64,000 bases of DNA from an uncultured Collinsella sp. Its GTDB lineage: Bacteria; Actinomycetota; Coriobacteriia; Coriobacteriales; Coriobacteriaceae. The number at the start of each line of letters is the position of its first letter. Positions within the stretch are counted from its first letter, which is position 1. Where the stretch lies: NCBI GenBank assembly GCA_900768435.1, contig CAAGCW010000009.1, positions 62,001-126,000 of the forward strand. Direction: 5' to 3'. Below the pieces are notes generated by a model that had not been told where the DNA came from, ran no database searches, and was given only the letters and a program-made list of their open reading frames with translations. Shown in pieces: positions 11,269-21,100 of this stretch. The translations under genes were made by a program, and so were the position numbers.

Positions 11269-11490
11269 ATGCGATACACAATCAAGACTTCCGGCCTCAT
11301 GTGCGGCCACTGCGACGCCACCGTCGAGACGGCGTTGCTCAACGTGGCCGGCGTGACCGACGCCGACGCCGATCACGAGACCCAGACCGTCCAGGTGGAG
11401 TGCGCCGACACCGTGACCGCCGAGCAGCTCGCCGCCGCCGTCGAGGGCGCCGGCGAGAAGTTCCACGCCCTGTCCGTAACCGCCGCGTAA
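11269..11490 (+). CDS. copZ: Copper chaperone (HMA domain)
   Basis: A 73-residue single HMA domain of the Atx1/CopZ kind, which carries Cu(I) in the cytoplasm and hands it to CopA or the CsoR regulator. The metal motif is LMCGHC (Cys12, Cys15) instead of the usual MxCxxC with Met first; the two cysteines are what bind copper. The length matches the family. A GATAAGGAG ribosome site precedes the ATG. It is the second gene of the copper operon, 152 bases after copA and 38 before csoR. Confidence 0.92.
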   Translation: MRYTIKTSGLMCGHCDATVETALLNVAGVTDADADHETQTVQVECADTVTAEQLAAAVEGAGEKFHALSVTAA

Positions 11491-11528
11491 CGACCCACGC
11501 GCACCCCGACCAGAAACGAGGACCCGCC

Positions 11529-11801
11529 ATGATGGCAGACCATAAATCGGTGACCCGCATGCTCAAGACGGCACGCGGCCAGATCGACGGCATCCTGCGG
11601 ATGGTCGAGGAGGACCGCTACTGCGTCGATATTTCCACGCAGCTTATGGCCACACAGGCGCTCCTCGCGCGCATTAACGCCGACGTGCTCAAAGCGCATA
11701 TCGAGGGCTGTGTGACTTCGGCAATCGAATCGGGCGACGAAGACCTCAAGGCCGCCAAGCTCGCCGAGATCGAACGCGTCGTCGACAAGCTCTCCAAGTA
11801 A
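11529..11801 (+). CDS. csoR: Copper-sensing transcriptional repressor CsoR
   Basis: A 90-residue all-helical repressor of the CsoR/RcnR family. The Cu(I) ligands are present as Cys32, His57 and Cys61, the Cys-His-Cys set that separates copper sensors from nickel or formaldehyde sensors of the same fold. It should repress its own operon by binding the G/C-tract dyad at 8701-8725 and leave when copper binds. Two ATG codons in tandem (11529, 11532) follow a GAGGA site; the first is used here. It is the last gene of copA-copZ-csoR, and no U-rich terminator was found immediately after it. Confidence 0.93.
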   Translation: MMADHKSVTRMLKTARGQIDGILRMVEEDRYCVDISTQLMATQALLARINADVLKAHIEGCVTSAIESGDEDLKAAKLAEIERVVDKLSK

Positions 11802-11836
11802 TTGGGGCATTGGGGACGGACTGCTTTGCACCATCT

Positions 11837-11893
11837 TGGTGTATCGGGGACAGGTATGTTTGCACCACCTTGGCGCAGATTGACCTGTCCCCC
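11837..11893. repeat. GGGGAC/TTTGCACC palindromic element, second copy
   Basis: GGGGACAGGT at 11846-11855 pairs with ACCTGTCCCC at 11883-11892 around a TTTGCACC core, as in the element at 756-820. A further degenerate GGGGAC/TTTGCACC half lies just upstream (11813-11833). It follows the csoR stop codon and may end the copper transcript. Confidence 0.7.
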
Positions 11894-11947
11894 TTGCTCT
11901 AAATCGGGTATAAAGGCGTGCAGCATATCGAACGAAAGGCAATTTGC

Positions 11948-12421
11948 ATGAATGACTTTATGAAGGGCCGCAATGGTGCCGATGAACTCACCATCGTGAT
12001 GGGTTTTGCCGGCATTGTCATCGCGATGATCGGATCGATGGCCCGTATCCAGTGGCTCAGCTGGATCGCTATCGCCGTCATCGTGATCGGCGTGCTGCGC
12101 GGCCTGTCCAAAAATATCGATGCACGTCGCAAGGAGAACGAGGCCTTTGTCGCCACGACCGCCAATGTTCCAGGCTTGGGCAAGTTCGTCGCCAGCTTGG
12201 GCGGCGGCGCGGCAGCGGCCAGCACCTCACGCGCAGCCGGCACCAGCAAGGAAGACTTTGAGCGTGCCAAGCGCACGGCCAAGAAGATGTGGAAGGGACG
12301 CAAGACCACGGCATACCTCAAGTGCCCCAACTGCGGCCAGATGCTCTCCGTCCCCAAGGGCAAAGGCAAGATCCGCGTCACCTGCCCCAAGTGCCACGCC
12401 AAGATGGAAACCCGCTCCTAG
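11948..12421 (+). CDS. Small membrane protein with C-terminal zinc ribbon
   Basis: A 157-residue protein with two hydrophobic segments (about 14-31 and 34-50), an Ala/Ser linker and a C-terminal zinc ribbon of two CPxC knuckles (CPNC at 126-129, CPKC at 146-149). The ribbon follows a Lys/Arg-rich stretch, so it probably faces the cytoplasm and may touch nucleic acid or ribosomes. Such proteins recur in Actinobacteria without an assigned function. The start at 11948 has AAAGGC nine bases upstream. It stands alone: csoR ends 146 bases before it, and a shared bidirectional terminator separates it from the converging amidohydrolase gene. Confidence 0.82.
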   Translation: MNDFMKGRNGADELTIVMGFAGIVIAMIGSMARIQWLSWIAIAVIVIGVLRGLSKNIDARRKENEAFVATTANVPGLGKFVASLGGGAAAASTSRAAGTSKEDFERAKRTAKKMWKGRKTTAYLKCPNCGQMLSVPKGKGKIRVTCPKCHAKMETRS

Positions 12422-12488
12422 CGCCCGCACGCGGGACAAATTAATCAGGTTTGTTTGTCCCAAATCTTAAGTATTTGTTCGATAAAAA

Positions 12489-12517
12489 AGCCGAGGCCTC
12501 GTGTTGAGACCTCGGCT
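12489..12517. terminator. Bidirectional terminator between convergent genes
   Basis: The stem AGCCGAGGCCTC/GAGACCTCGGCT (one mismatch) is flanked by an A run on the left and a T run on the right, so it can serve both the zinc-ribbon gene on the plus strand and the amidohydrolase on the minus strand. Confidence 0.9.
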
Positions 12518-12554
12518 TTTTGTATGCGGCAACGGAGCTGCACCTTTGTCACAT

Positions 12555-13925
12555 CTACGCCACACCGTCGCGGGCCAGCTCCTCGGCCAGCGCTTCGGCC
12601 GGCATGGCCATAATCGCGTCGAGCTCGGCATCCACCTCGGGGATGCGCTTCACCTTCAGCTTGCGCACCAGATCGCCGCGGCACATCACATGCATCGGCT
12701 CACGCAGAGCGCACAGGTCATCGAGCGGATTCTTGTGCGTCACCAGGATATCGGCGGCCTTGCCGCACTCGATTGTGCCGGTCTCGCCGCCCAGCCCCAG
12801 CAGCTCGGCGTTGACTTGCGTAGCCGTATGCAGCGCGAAGGCGTTGCTCACGCCCACGTACTTGGCAAAATAGGCCACCTCGCGCCACATGTCGTACTGC
12901 GTCACGAACGGGCAGCTCGAGTCCGTGCCAAGGCCCACCTTAACGCCAGCTTCCAGCGCCGCACGAGCACTCTCGATAATGCCCGAGCACACGATGTCGC
13001 CGTTCTTCTTTTGCGTGTCAGTCGAATGGGTCTTCTCCGGATCGAGCAACACAAACGGCAGCGCCGGGCTGATAGTGCAGGTAACGCTGGGCGCACGTCC
13101 CTCGAGCTGCGTGCCCGCGGCGCCACGGTACAGCTCCAGGATCTCGGGCGTCATCGGGGCACCGTGCTCGATCGTGTCGACCCCGGCCTCAAGCGCGGCC
13201 TTCACGCCCTCGGTGCTCTCGACATGAGCCATAACCGGCAGGCCCACCTCGTGCGCCGCCTTGCACGCCGCCGCGGCAACCTCCACCGGCATACGCAGCA
13301 CGCCCGGCTCGCCTACTTCGGTCGCGTCGAACACGCCGCCCGTCACGAACAGCTTGATGACATCGGCACCGCGCGCATACAGGTCTCGCACCTGCTCGGC
13401 TGCCTCGACGGGGCTGTTGGCCACCTGGGCGAACAAGCCCGCGCCATGGCCGCCCGGCACCGTGACGCCCGTTCCCGGCGCTACCAGGTGCGGACCCTGA
13501 TACTTGCCGGCGTCGATAGCGTCGCGCACGGCAATGTCGGCAAACAACGGGTCGCCCGCGCCGCGCACCGTGGTCACGCCACTTGCCAGCTGCTGCTGGG
13601 CACTGCCCTTGAGGATGCGGCGGACGATGGCACGGCCCACGGGATTATCGAGTTTCTTCATCAGCGCTCCCGCATCGCCGGCCGAGACAGGCTTGCCCGA
13701 GCCGCACAGGTGCACGTGCATATTGATGAGACCGGGCATGAGATACGCACCACCCAGGTCGATAACCTCGGCACCCGCGGGCGCCTGCGCCACAGCACTC
13801 GGCCCCATCCAGGTGATGACGCCGCGCTCAACAGTCACGGCCATATCGGGTTGCGGCTCCATATGCTCCGAACCATCCAGAATGGTCGCATTGATAAACA
13901 ACGTGGAACGATCGGCAGACGCCAT
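12555..13925 (-). CDS. Amidohydrolase family protein (imidazolonepropionase-like)
   Basis: A 456-residue metal-dependent hydrolase. The HMHVHLCG stretch supplies the first metal ligands, MAHVES and TIEHGAPM the barrel histidines, and LGTDSS the catalytic Asp. The small beta domain at the N-terminus (ATILDG) and the C-terminal GKAADILV are typical of the dipeptidase/imidazolonepropionase branch, so cleavage of a cyclic amide or prolyl dipeptide is plausible; the substrate cannot be read from sequence. There is no signal peptide, so it acts in the cytoplasm. The start at 13925 follows a strong GGGAGGAG six bases upstream; upstream in-frame ATGs would add up to 47 residues of unlikely sequence. 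It is transcribed alone, with array C upstream. Confidence 0.85.
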   Translation of the reverse strand: MASADRSTLFINATILDGSEHMEPQPDMAVTVERGVITWMGPSAVAQAPAGAEVIDLGGAYLMPGLINMHVHLCGSGKPVSAGDAGALMKKLDNPVGRAIVRRILKGSAQQQLASGVTTVRGAGDPLFADIAVRDAIDAGKYQGPHLVAPGTGVTVPGGHGAGLFAQVANSPVEAAEQVRDLYARGADVIKLFVTGGVFDATEVGEPGVLRMPVEVAAAACKAAHEVGLPVMAHVESTEGVKAALEAGVDTIEHGAPMTPEILELYRGAAGTQLEGRAPSVTCTISPALPFVLLDPEKTHSTDTQKKNGDIVCSGIIESARAALEAGVKVGLGTDSSCPFVTQYDMWREVAYFAKYVGVSNAFALHTATQVNAELLGLGGETGTIECGKAADILVTHKNPLDDLCALREPMHVMCRGDLVRKLKVKRIPEVDAELDAIMAMPAEALAEELARDGVA

Positions 13926-14075
13926 ATCGAGCTCCTCCCTCACGATTAACTTGAACATTTGTCCATTATCACCTAGTCCCGCTGGATTGCTGCAGACGCA
14001 TCGGTTAACGGAAGGAAGAGGGGATGTGGGGAGGCGGAACACGTTGCAGTCCCACCCCAGCGACAACAGGGAAAT

Positions 14076-14213
14076 GTCTCGATCTGTAACAGGTACAGGG
14101 TTATTAGGCCCCTTGATGTTACAGATCGAGACATTCGGTCAACGTTTCACCGGCTTGTCTCGATCTGTAACAATTACGAGCTCAAACAACCTCTAAACGT
14201 TACAGATCGAGAC
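14076..14213 (-). repeat. 80-base-period dyad array C (2 units)
   Basis: Two 57-base units start at 14076 and 14157 (81 apart). Unit 2 ends eight bases from the stop codon of the DUF559 gene. At least the second centre resembles the consensus only when read on the minus strand (GTTTGAGCTCGT against GTTTTGAGCCGT in array F). Together with array D it brackets the DUF559 gene. Confidence 0.88.
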
Positions 14214-14221
14214 AAAACCTC

Positions 14222-15298
14222 TCAGCGCCCATACCACTGGCATCTCCACTCCTCAGCCAATTCAACCTGCCGAGGAATACCCGCCAGCCTCATTTTCTCG
14301 ACTAGCTTCCCCGGGCCTTTGAGTTCATCAAACGTAAACCGAAGCACCTTATACCCGAGCATTGTCAGATGAGATTCCCGCTGACGCTCTGCCACGAATG
14401 GGTCAACCGACTCCCGACCCTCGCCGCTCTGCAAGGTGTACTTCCCCTTTCCGTCGAGCTCGCCGATGACACACGTCCCGTCCTCGAGCCGCCAAAAATA
14501 GTCGACGCGAAACACCTGGCTCGGATCGAGCGGGTCGCGAAACTCCACCTGCAGCTCCGGAACCGGAAAGCCGTACGCAATAAAGAATGCTCGGAACCGA
14601 GACTCACCGCCGTTTTCAGACAGCCCGTCCGCATACGACGCAATCACCTGTGCCCTGCGATACCCTCGCCTGCCCTCGCAATCGGCGCGGAGGCGCTCGC
14701 ACAAATCCCCACGTGATACGCCTTTCGCCCGCAGTGCAGAATCGGCAATCGCCAACCCGTAGGAGAACGGTGCACGCAGTAGGCAATCCTCCACCGTGCG
14801 CCAAAACGACGTCACCTGCACGCCGTCGACTTGTTCAAGTGCGCCCGCCGCCTGCGGACGCAACAGCCGACATCCTGCACTCAGCGGCACCGAGCAACCT
14901 GTCTTAACAAGATATCGTGGCCCAAGCAGATCATTCGGCACCTCCAGACCCCACAAAAGTGCCGCGTCATAGCCCCAAAACGCCCAATCGGGATGAAACT
15001 CCGCAAGCCCTTTGATGGCCCGCAGCGCTCGCTCCGTCGGCGTCAGCGCATCCCAATCATGTTGAAAGCAGAACAAATACGGCTCGGGTTCCGCGATATC
15101 GTCGGTTCCAACATGACGCCGCAGCCACATGAGCTCGGCATTGTCATGCGTTGCGAGCAGCGCACCTTGCTCGGTCGCCTCCGTGAGTCGCGCGAGCATC
15201 CTATTCCGCGCCAAGGTGTTACGTGTTGCATGCTTGTGTTTGAAAACGGTATTAGACACTTCCATCACCACCACATCGGACAAATGGACCATCGTCAC
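14222..15298 (-). CDS. DUF559-type protein with Vsr-like PD-(D/E)xK nuclease domain
   Basis: A 358-residue protein. The N-terminal two-thirds resembles the AbiEi-like, winged-helix-bearing proteins common in Actinobacteria (TPTERALRAIKGLAEFHPDW, then WGYDAALLWGLEVP). The C-terminal third is a Vsr/DUF559-like domain of the PD-(D/E)xK fold: Asp266 in VDYFW, then GELDGKGKY with Glu280 and Lys284, and the closing strand YKVLRFTFDEL. All three likely catalytic residues are present, so DNA cleavage or nicking is possible, though activity in this family is mostly untested. The GTG at 15298 is used because GGAGG lies five bases upstream. Repeat arrays hem in the gene on both sides: array C ends eight bases past its stop, and array D begins 20 bases before its start. 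Confidence 0.8.
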   Translation of the reverse strand: MTMVHLSDVVVMEVSNTVFKHKHATRNTLARNRMLARLTEATEQGALLATHDNAELMWLRRHVGTDDIAEPEPYLFCFQHDWDALTPTERALRAIKGLAEFHPDWAFWGYDAALLWGLEVPNDLLGPRYLVKTGCSVPLSAGCRLLRPQAAGALEQVDGVQVTSFWRTVEDCLLRAPFSYGLAIADSALRAKGVSRGDLCERLRADCEGRRGYRRAQVIASYADGLSENGGESRFRAFFIAYGFPVPELQVEFRDPLDPSQVFRVDYFWRLEDGTCVIGELDGKGKYTLQSGEGRESVDPFVAERQRESHLTMLGYKVLRFTFDELKGPGKLVEKMRLAGIPRQVELAEEWRCQWYGR

Positions 15299-15318
15299 CG
15301 TTGCCTCCGCTGATAAAT

Positions 15319-15536
15319 GTCTTGATCTGTAACAGGAAGACCGATTTTTGGCCTGTAGATGTTACAGATTGAGACATTTCCCCCTGCCAGGTTCCAAACG
15401 TCTCGATCCGTAACAGTAAGACGTTCTTCAGGCCCCTAAACGTTACAGATTTAGACAAACCAGCGGCGCCCAAGCATTCGTCTCGTTCTGTAACAGGTAG
15501 ACCGGTTTTTTGTCCCTAAACGTTACAGGTCGAGAC
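15319..15536 (+). repeat. 80-base-period dyad array D (3 units)
   Basis: Three 57-base units start at 15319, 15400 and 15480 (intervals 81, 80). The centres follow the GxAAGACC..TTTT..C..TAGA consensus on the plus strand, opposite to arrays A-C. The array fills the whole space between the DUF559 start and the next gene's stop, so the DUF559 promoter must lie inside or beyond the array. Confidence 0.9.
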
Positions 15537-15576
15537 ATAAAGGCAGAAGGCAAGGCAGGCGACAACCACCCATCCC

Positions 15577-16284
15577 CTACTCCCACTCCTGCTCGTAGAT
15601 ATTGAGCGACTTTACGTACCGCCCCTGGGCGCCCATGATGTCGCGGACCAGACGCAAGAAGAAGCTGATGCACGAGGTGTCGAAACCGTCCTCTAGATCC
15701 TCGGGATGCACCGCGCCCGGCCCGTCGACGGCCGTGTCGCCCAGGCGCGCGATGTCATACAGGTAGAGCTGTCCCGCCGTCAGCCAGACATCGTCGACGC
15801 AGGCGAGGCGCACCGCAATCGCGCCATCGTTCCAGTGCTCCTTTTGCACGATATGTGGGTCGTAGACGTCAAAGCGACGGTCGGTGCGTGTGTCCTTCAG
15901 CACGACCATGCCAGTCGCGGGATCCTTGTCCAAAATGCCAAAGCGCGAGAAATACTGCGTCTCACGCACCTGCTTAAGTCGCCCGAGCGAAGCAGGAGAA
16001 ATTGACGCTGGCGGCTCGTCCACATACAGCTCCAACAGCGTCTTGCCGTGGTAATAGGGGCGCTCAAACAGCAGCCAATCGGTAAACGCCATGTTGTAGG
16101 CCATGATTTCATTTTGAGAAGGTTCCTCGCAATAGCTGAGCCACGGATCGACGATAATCTCGAACTGCTCGCGCGCCGGCTCCAGAAATTGAAACTTCCG
16201 CAGCATCCAAAAGTGAGCCATGTCGGCAATATCGTTGCCGACGGCTTCGGCCAGCTCTGCTCGGTCAAATACTTGGTCAGTCAT
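15577..16284 (-). CDS. Conserved-looking hypothetical protein
   Basis: A 235-residue acidic, soluble protein that I do not recognise. It is rich in aromatic residues (Trp, Tyr, Phe) and has no membrane segment, signal peptide or metal-binding motif. Codon use and a strong GGAGG ribosome site five bases before the ATG at 16284 indicate a real gene. Segments such as NEIMAYNMAFTDWLLFERPY and ISFFLRLVRDIMGAQGRY suggest a helical N-terminal half followed by a mixed domain. It is transcribed alone, with array D directly downstream and a gene-free gap upstream. No function is proposed. Confidence 0.75.
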   Translation of the reverse strand: MTDQVFDRAELAEAVGNDIADMAHFWMLRKFQFLEPAREQFEIIVDPWLSYCEEPSQNEIMAYNMAFTDWLLFERPYYHGKTLLELYVDEPPASISPASLGRLKQVRETQYFSRFGILDKDPATGMVVLKDTRTDRRFDVYDPHIVQKEHWNDGAIAVRLACVDDVWLTAGQLYLYDIARLGDTAVDGPGAVHPEDLEDGFDTSCISFFLRLVRDIMGAQGRYVKSLNIYEQEWE

Positions 16285-16580
16285 GGTATCCTCCTCAAAC
16301 TGATGGACCTCAATTTGAGCTTACGGGGAGGATGGGCAACCGAGGCACGCGCGGGCAAAATAGGCCTTCGACTGCAAACCAGATGCTTACCAAACACTTG
16401 ACGGGACACTTGACCGAATGAGCGCACCGCAGCAAAACCGTAGGTAGATATAGACAGCCAACCCGCCCTTTTGAGCCAGACACCCGCAGCCACCACAGAA
16501 ACAACAGGTGACCACAGCCCAAGAAGTCGACAAATGAACACCCGTACGTCGACAAACAAGCAAATCGCTCGAAGGCGCGC
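16285..16580. other. Gap upstream of the hypothetical gene, no gene seen
   Basis: About 300 bases without a supported gene. Two overlapping minus-strand frames exist, but both lack ribosome sites and have irregular composition. The stretch should contain the promoter of the gene at 15577-16284. Confidence 0.4.
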
Positions 16581-16644
16581 AAAGAGTGTCCCCAACGACT
16601 AGACAAAAAATGACTAGTCATTGGGGACGTTCTTAAATGACTAC
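16581..16644. repeat. GGGGAC/ACTAGT modular repeat next to gltD stop
   Basis: The module AAAGAGTGTCCCC-ACGACTAG is followed by TGACTAGTCATTGGGGACG and TTCTTAAATGACTA. The same modules occur at 58448-58498 next to the ade stop codon, but there the second module is in the opposite orientation. The element abuts the gltD stop codon (16646). Confidence 0.75.
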
Positions 16645-16645
16645 T

Positions 16646-18127
<1,482 letters not shown>

Positions 18128-18132
18128 GGCAC

Positions 18133-21100
18133 TTACGCCTCCTTCTTGGTCGAAGCAACAGAGCTGGCGTCCACGGACGCAGCACCCGCAGCACCGCCCG
18201 CAATATCGAAGCGAGCGACATCCGCGGCGCTCGCGCGACCGGTCACAATGTCAAACGCCAGCTCCTCTGCCTGCGCATGTGTCTTGCCGGCAGCCTCGCT
18301 CGCGGCGACAATCGCCAGCACACGCTCGTACTCGGTCGGAATGACCTTCACAAAGTGCTTGCTCATCGTCTCAAAGCTGTAGAGCAGCTTGATGCCGCGC
18401 GGGCTCTGCGTCGCGTCCACGTGCTCCTGGATGAGCTCGCGAATCTGCGCCAGCTCGCCGGCAGTCGGGGCCTTGAGCTCAACGCTCTCGTGGTTCACGC
18501 GGGCATCGAGCGTGCCGTACTGGTCAAAGACATAAGCCACGCCACCCGTCATGCCGGCAGCGAAGTTCTGCCCGACCTCGCCCAGGATGAGCGCCAGGCC
18601 ACCCGTCATGTACTCGCAACCGTGGTTGCCGCAACCCTCGACCACCACGGTGGCACCGGAGTTGCGTACGCCAAAGCGCTGGCCGGCCAGGCCGTTGATG
18701 AAGCCACGGCCGCTCGTGGCGCCAAAGAACGCAACGTTGCCCACGATGATGTTTTCGTCGAACTTATAGGTCGCATGCGGGTTGGGGCGCACCGACACCT
18801 CGCCGCCCGAAAGGCCCTTGCCAAAGTAGTCGTTGGCGTCGCCGCACACGTTGAGCGTAATGCCGCGCGGCAGGAAGGCGCCAAAGCTCTGACCGGCCGA
18901 TCCATCGCAATCGATGGTGATGGAGCCGACGGGCAGGCCCTCGGGATGTGCCTTGGTCACCGCGTTACCCAGGATGGTGCCCACGCAACGGTTGACGTTG
19001 GCGATATCAGCGCGGAAGCGAATCGGACGCAAGTGGGCACGGGCATCGGCCGTATAGGGCACGAACAGCGTGGAGTCGAGCGTCTTGTCGAGCTCGCTGT
19101 CCGCGGCCATCTGCGGCAGGAAGTGACGACCGTCGGCACCCGGGATATGGGCACCGAACTCGCAGGTCGCGCTCGCCAGCACGGGCGACAGATCGAGCAG
19201 GTTGGCCTTACGGTTTCCCGGGACCTCAATCTGGCGCAAGCACTCGGGATGGCCGACCATTTCGTCGACGGTGCGGAAGCCCAGGCTCGCCATGACCTCG
19301 CGCAGTTGCTCGGCAACAAAGAGCATAAAGTGCTCGACGTGCTCGGGCTTGCCGCGGAAGCCGCGACGCAGGCGGCAGTTTTGCGTGGCGATGCCGGCGG
19401 GGCAGGTATCCTGCTGGCAGTCGCGCTGCATGAGGCAGCCCATCGAGATGAGCGGCATGGTCGCAAAGCCAAACTCCTCGGCGCCCAGCAGGCAGGCGAC
19501 GGCAACATCGGTGCCGTCCATGAGCTTGCCGTCGGCCTCGAGCACCACGCGCGAGCGCAGGCCGTTTTGCAGCAGCGTCTGCTGGGCCTCAGCAAGGCCA
19601 AGCTCCAGCGGCAGACCGGCGTGCCAGATCGAATCGCGAGCAGCGGCACCCGAGCCGCCATTGTGGCCGCTGATCAAGATCTTGTCGGCAGCGCCCTTGG
19701 CCACACCGGTGGCGATGGTGCCGACGCCGGCCTCGCTGACCAGCTTGACCGACACGCGTGCGCCAGGGTTGGCGTTCTTAAGGTCAAAGATGAGCTCGGC
19801 CAGGTCTTCGATGGAGTAGATGTCGTGATGCGGCGGAGGCGAGATCAGGCCGATGCCGGGCGTGGACTGACGGACCTCGGCAATCCAGGGGTAGACCTTC
19901 TTGCCGGGCAGGTGGCCACCCTCGCCGGGCTTGGCGCCCTGGGCCATCTTGATCTGAATCTCGAAGGCGCTGCACAGGTAGCGGCTCGTCACGCCAAAGC
20001 GCGCACTTGCCACCTGCTTGATCGCGGAGTTCTTGGAATCACCGTTAGCCAGCGGGGTCTCGCGACGCGGGTCCTCGCCGCCCTCGCCCGAGTTGGAGCG
20101 TCCGTGCAGGCGGTTCATAGCGATAGCCATGCACTCGTGCGCCTCTTTGCTGATGGAGCCGTACGACATGGCGCCGGTGTTAAAGCGGCGGACGATGTTG
20201 AGCGCGGGCTCCACCTCGTCGAGCGAAACCGGCGTGCGGCCGCTGGCATTAAAGTCGAGCAAGTCGCGCAGGCGCACGGCACGGCCGGTGCGGTGCAGAC
20301 GGGCGCTGTACTCCTTAAAGGTGTCGTAGCTGTCCTCACGGCAGGCGGTCTGGAGCAGGTAGACGGTCTGAGGGTCGATCAGGTGATCCTCGCCGCCGAG
20401 CGGGCGCCACTTGGTCAGACCCAGCGTGGGCAGCTGATCGGGAGCCGGGCTCTTAAGGATAGCGAGCGCGGCGTCGTAGCGCTCGTTTTGCTCGCGCTCA
20501 ACGTCCTCGACACCCATACCGCCCACACGGCTCACCGTGCCGGCGAAGTACGCGTTGACGAACTCCGGCGTAAAGCCCACGGCCTCGAAGATCTGCGCCG
20601 AATGGTAGCTCTGCACCGTGGAGATACCCATCTTGGACATGATGGAAACGATGCCGGCGGTCGCAGCCTTGTTGTAGTTGGCGATGCCCTGCTCGGCCGT
20701 CACGTCCAAGTCGCCGTGTGCCGCCAGACCGCGGATGCACGCATGTGCGTTGTACGGATAGATGCCGCTCGCGGAGTAACCCACCAGTGCCGCAAAGTCG
20801 TGCGGAGACACGGCGTCGCCGCACTCCACCACAATATCGGCAAAGGTACGCACACCGGCGCGGATCAGGTGGTTGTGCACGCAGCCCACGGCAAGCAGCG
20901 ACGGCACGGGCACCTCGCCCGCTCCGGCGCGATCGCTCAGCACCACAATGTTCGCGCCGTCGCGAACCGCGGCCTCGACGTCCTCGGCAAGCTGCTTGAG
21001 CGCAGCCTGCAGCGCGCCCTCGCCGGCATCGCGGCGGTACACGGCACGGAAACGGCGGGTCTTAAAGCCAACACGGTCGATGGCACAAATGCGGTCGAAC

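Noticed and set aside
14222..15298. The DUF559 gene as an AbiE-type antitoxin
   Set aside because: The N-terminus is AbiEi-like, but no nucleotidyltransferase toxin gene (AbiEii) is adjacent and the protein has a full nuclease-like domain.
16310..16621. A 103-codon minus-strand frame upstream of the hypothetical gene at 15577
   Set aside because: No ribosome site; it overlaps another frame and a repeat, and its Cys/Leu/Phe-rich sequence looks accidental.
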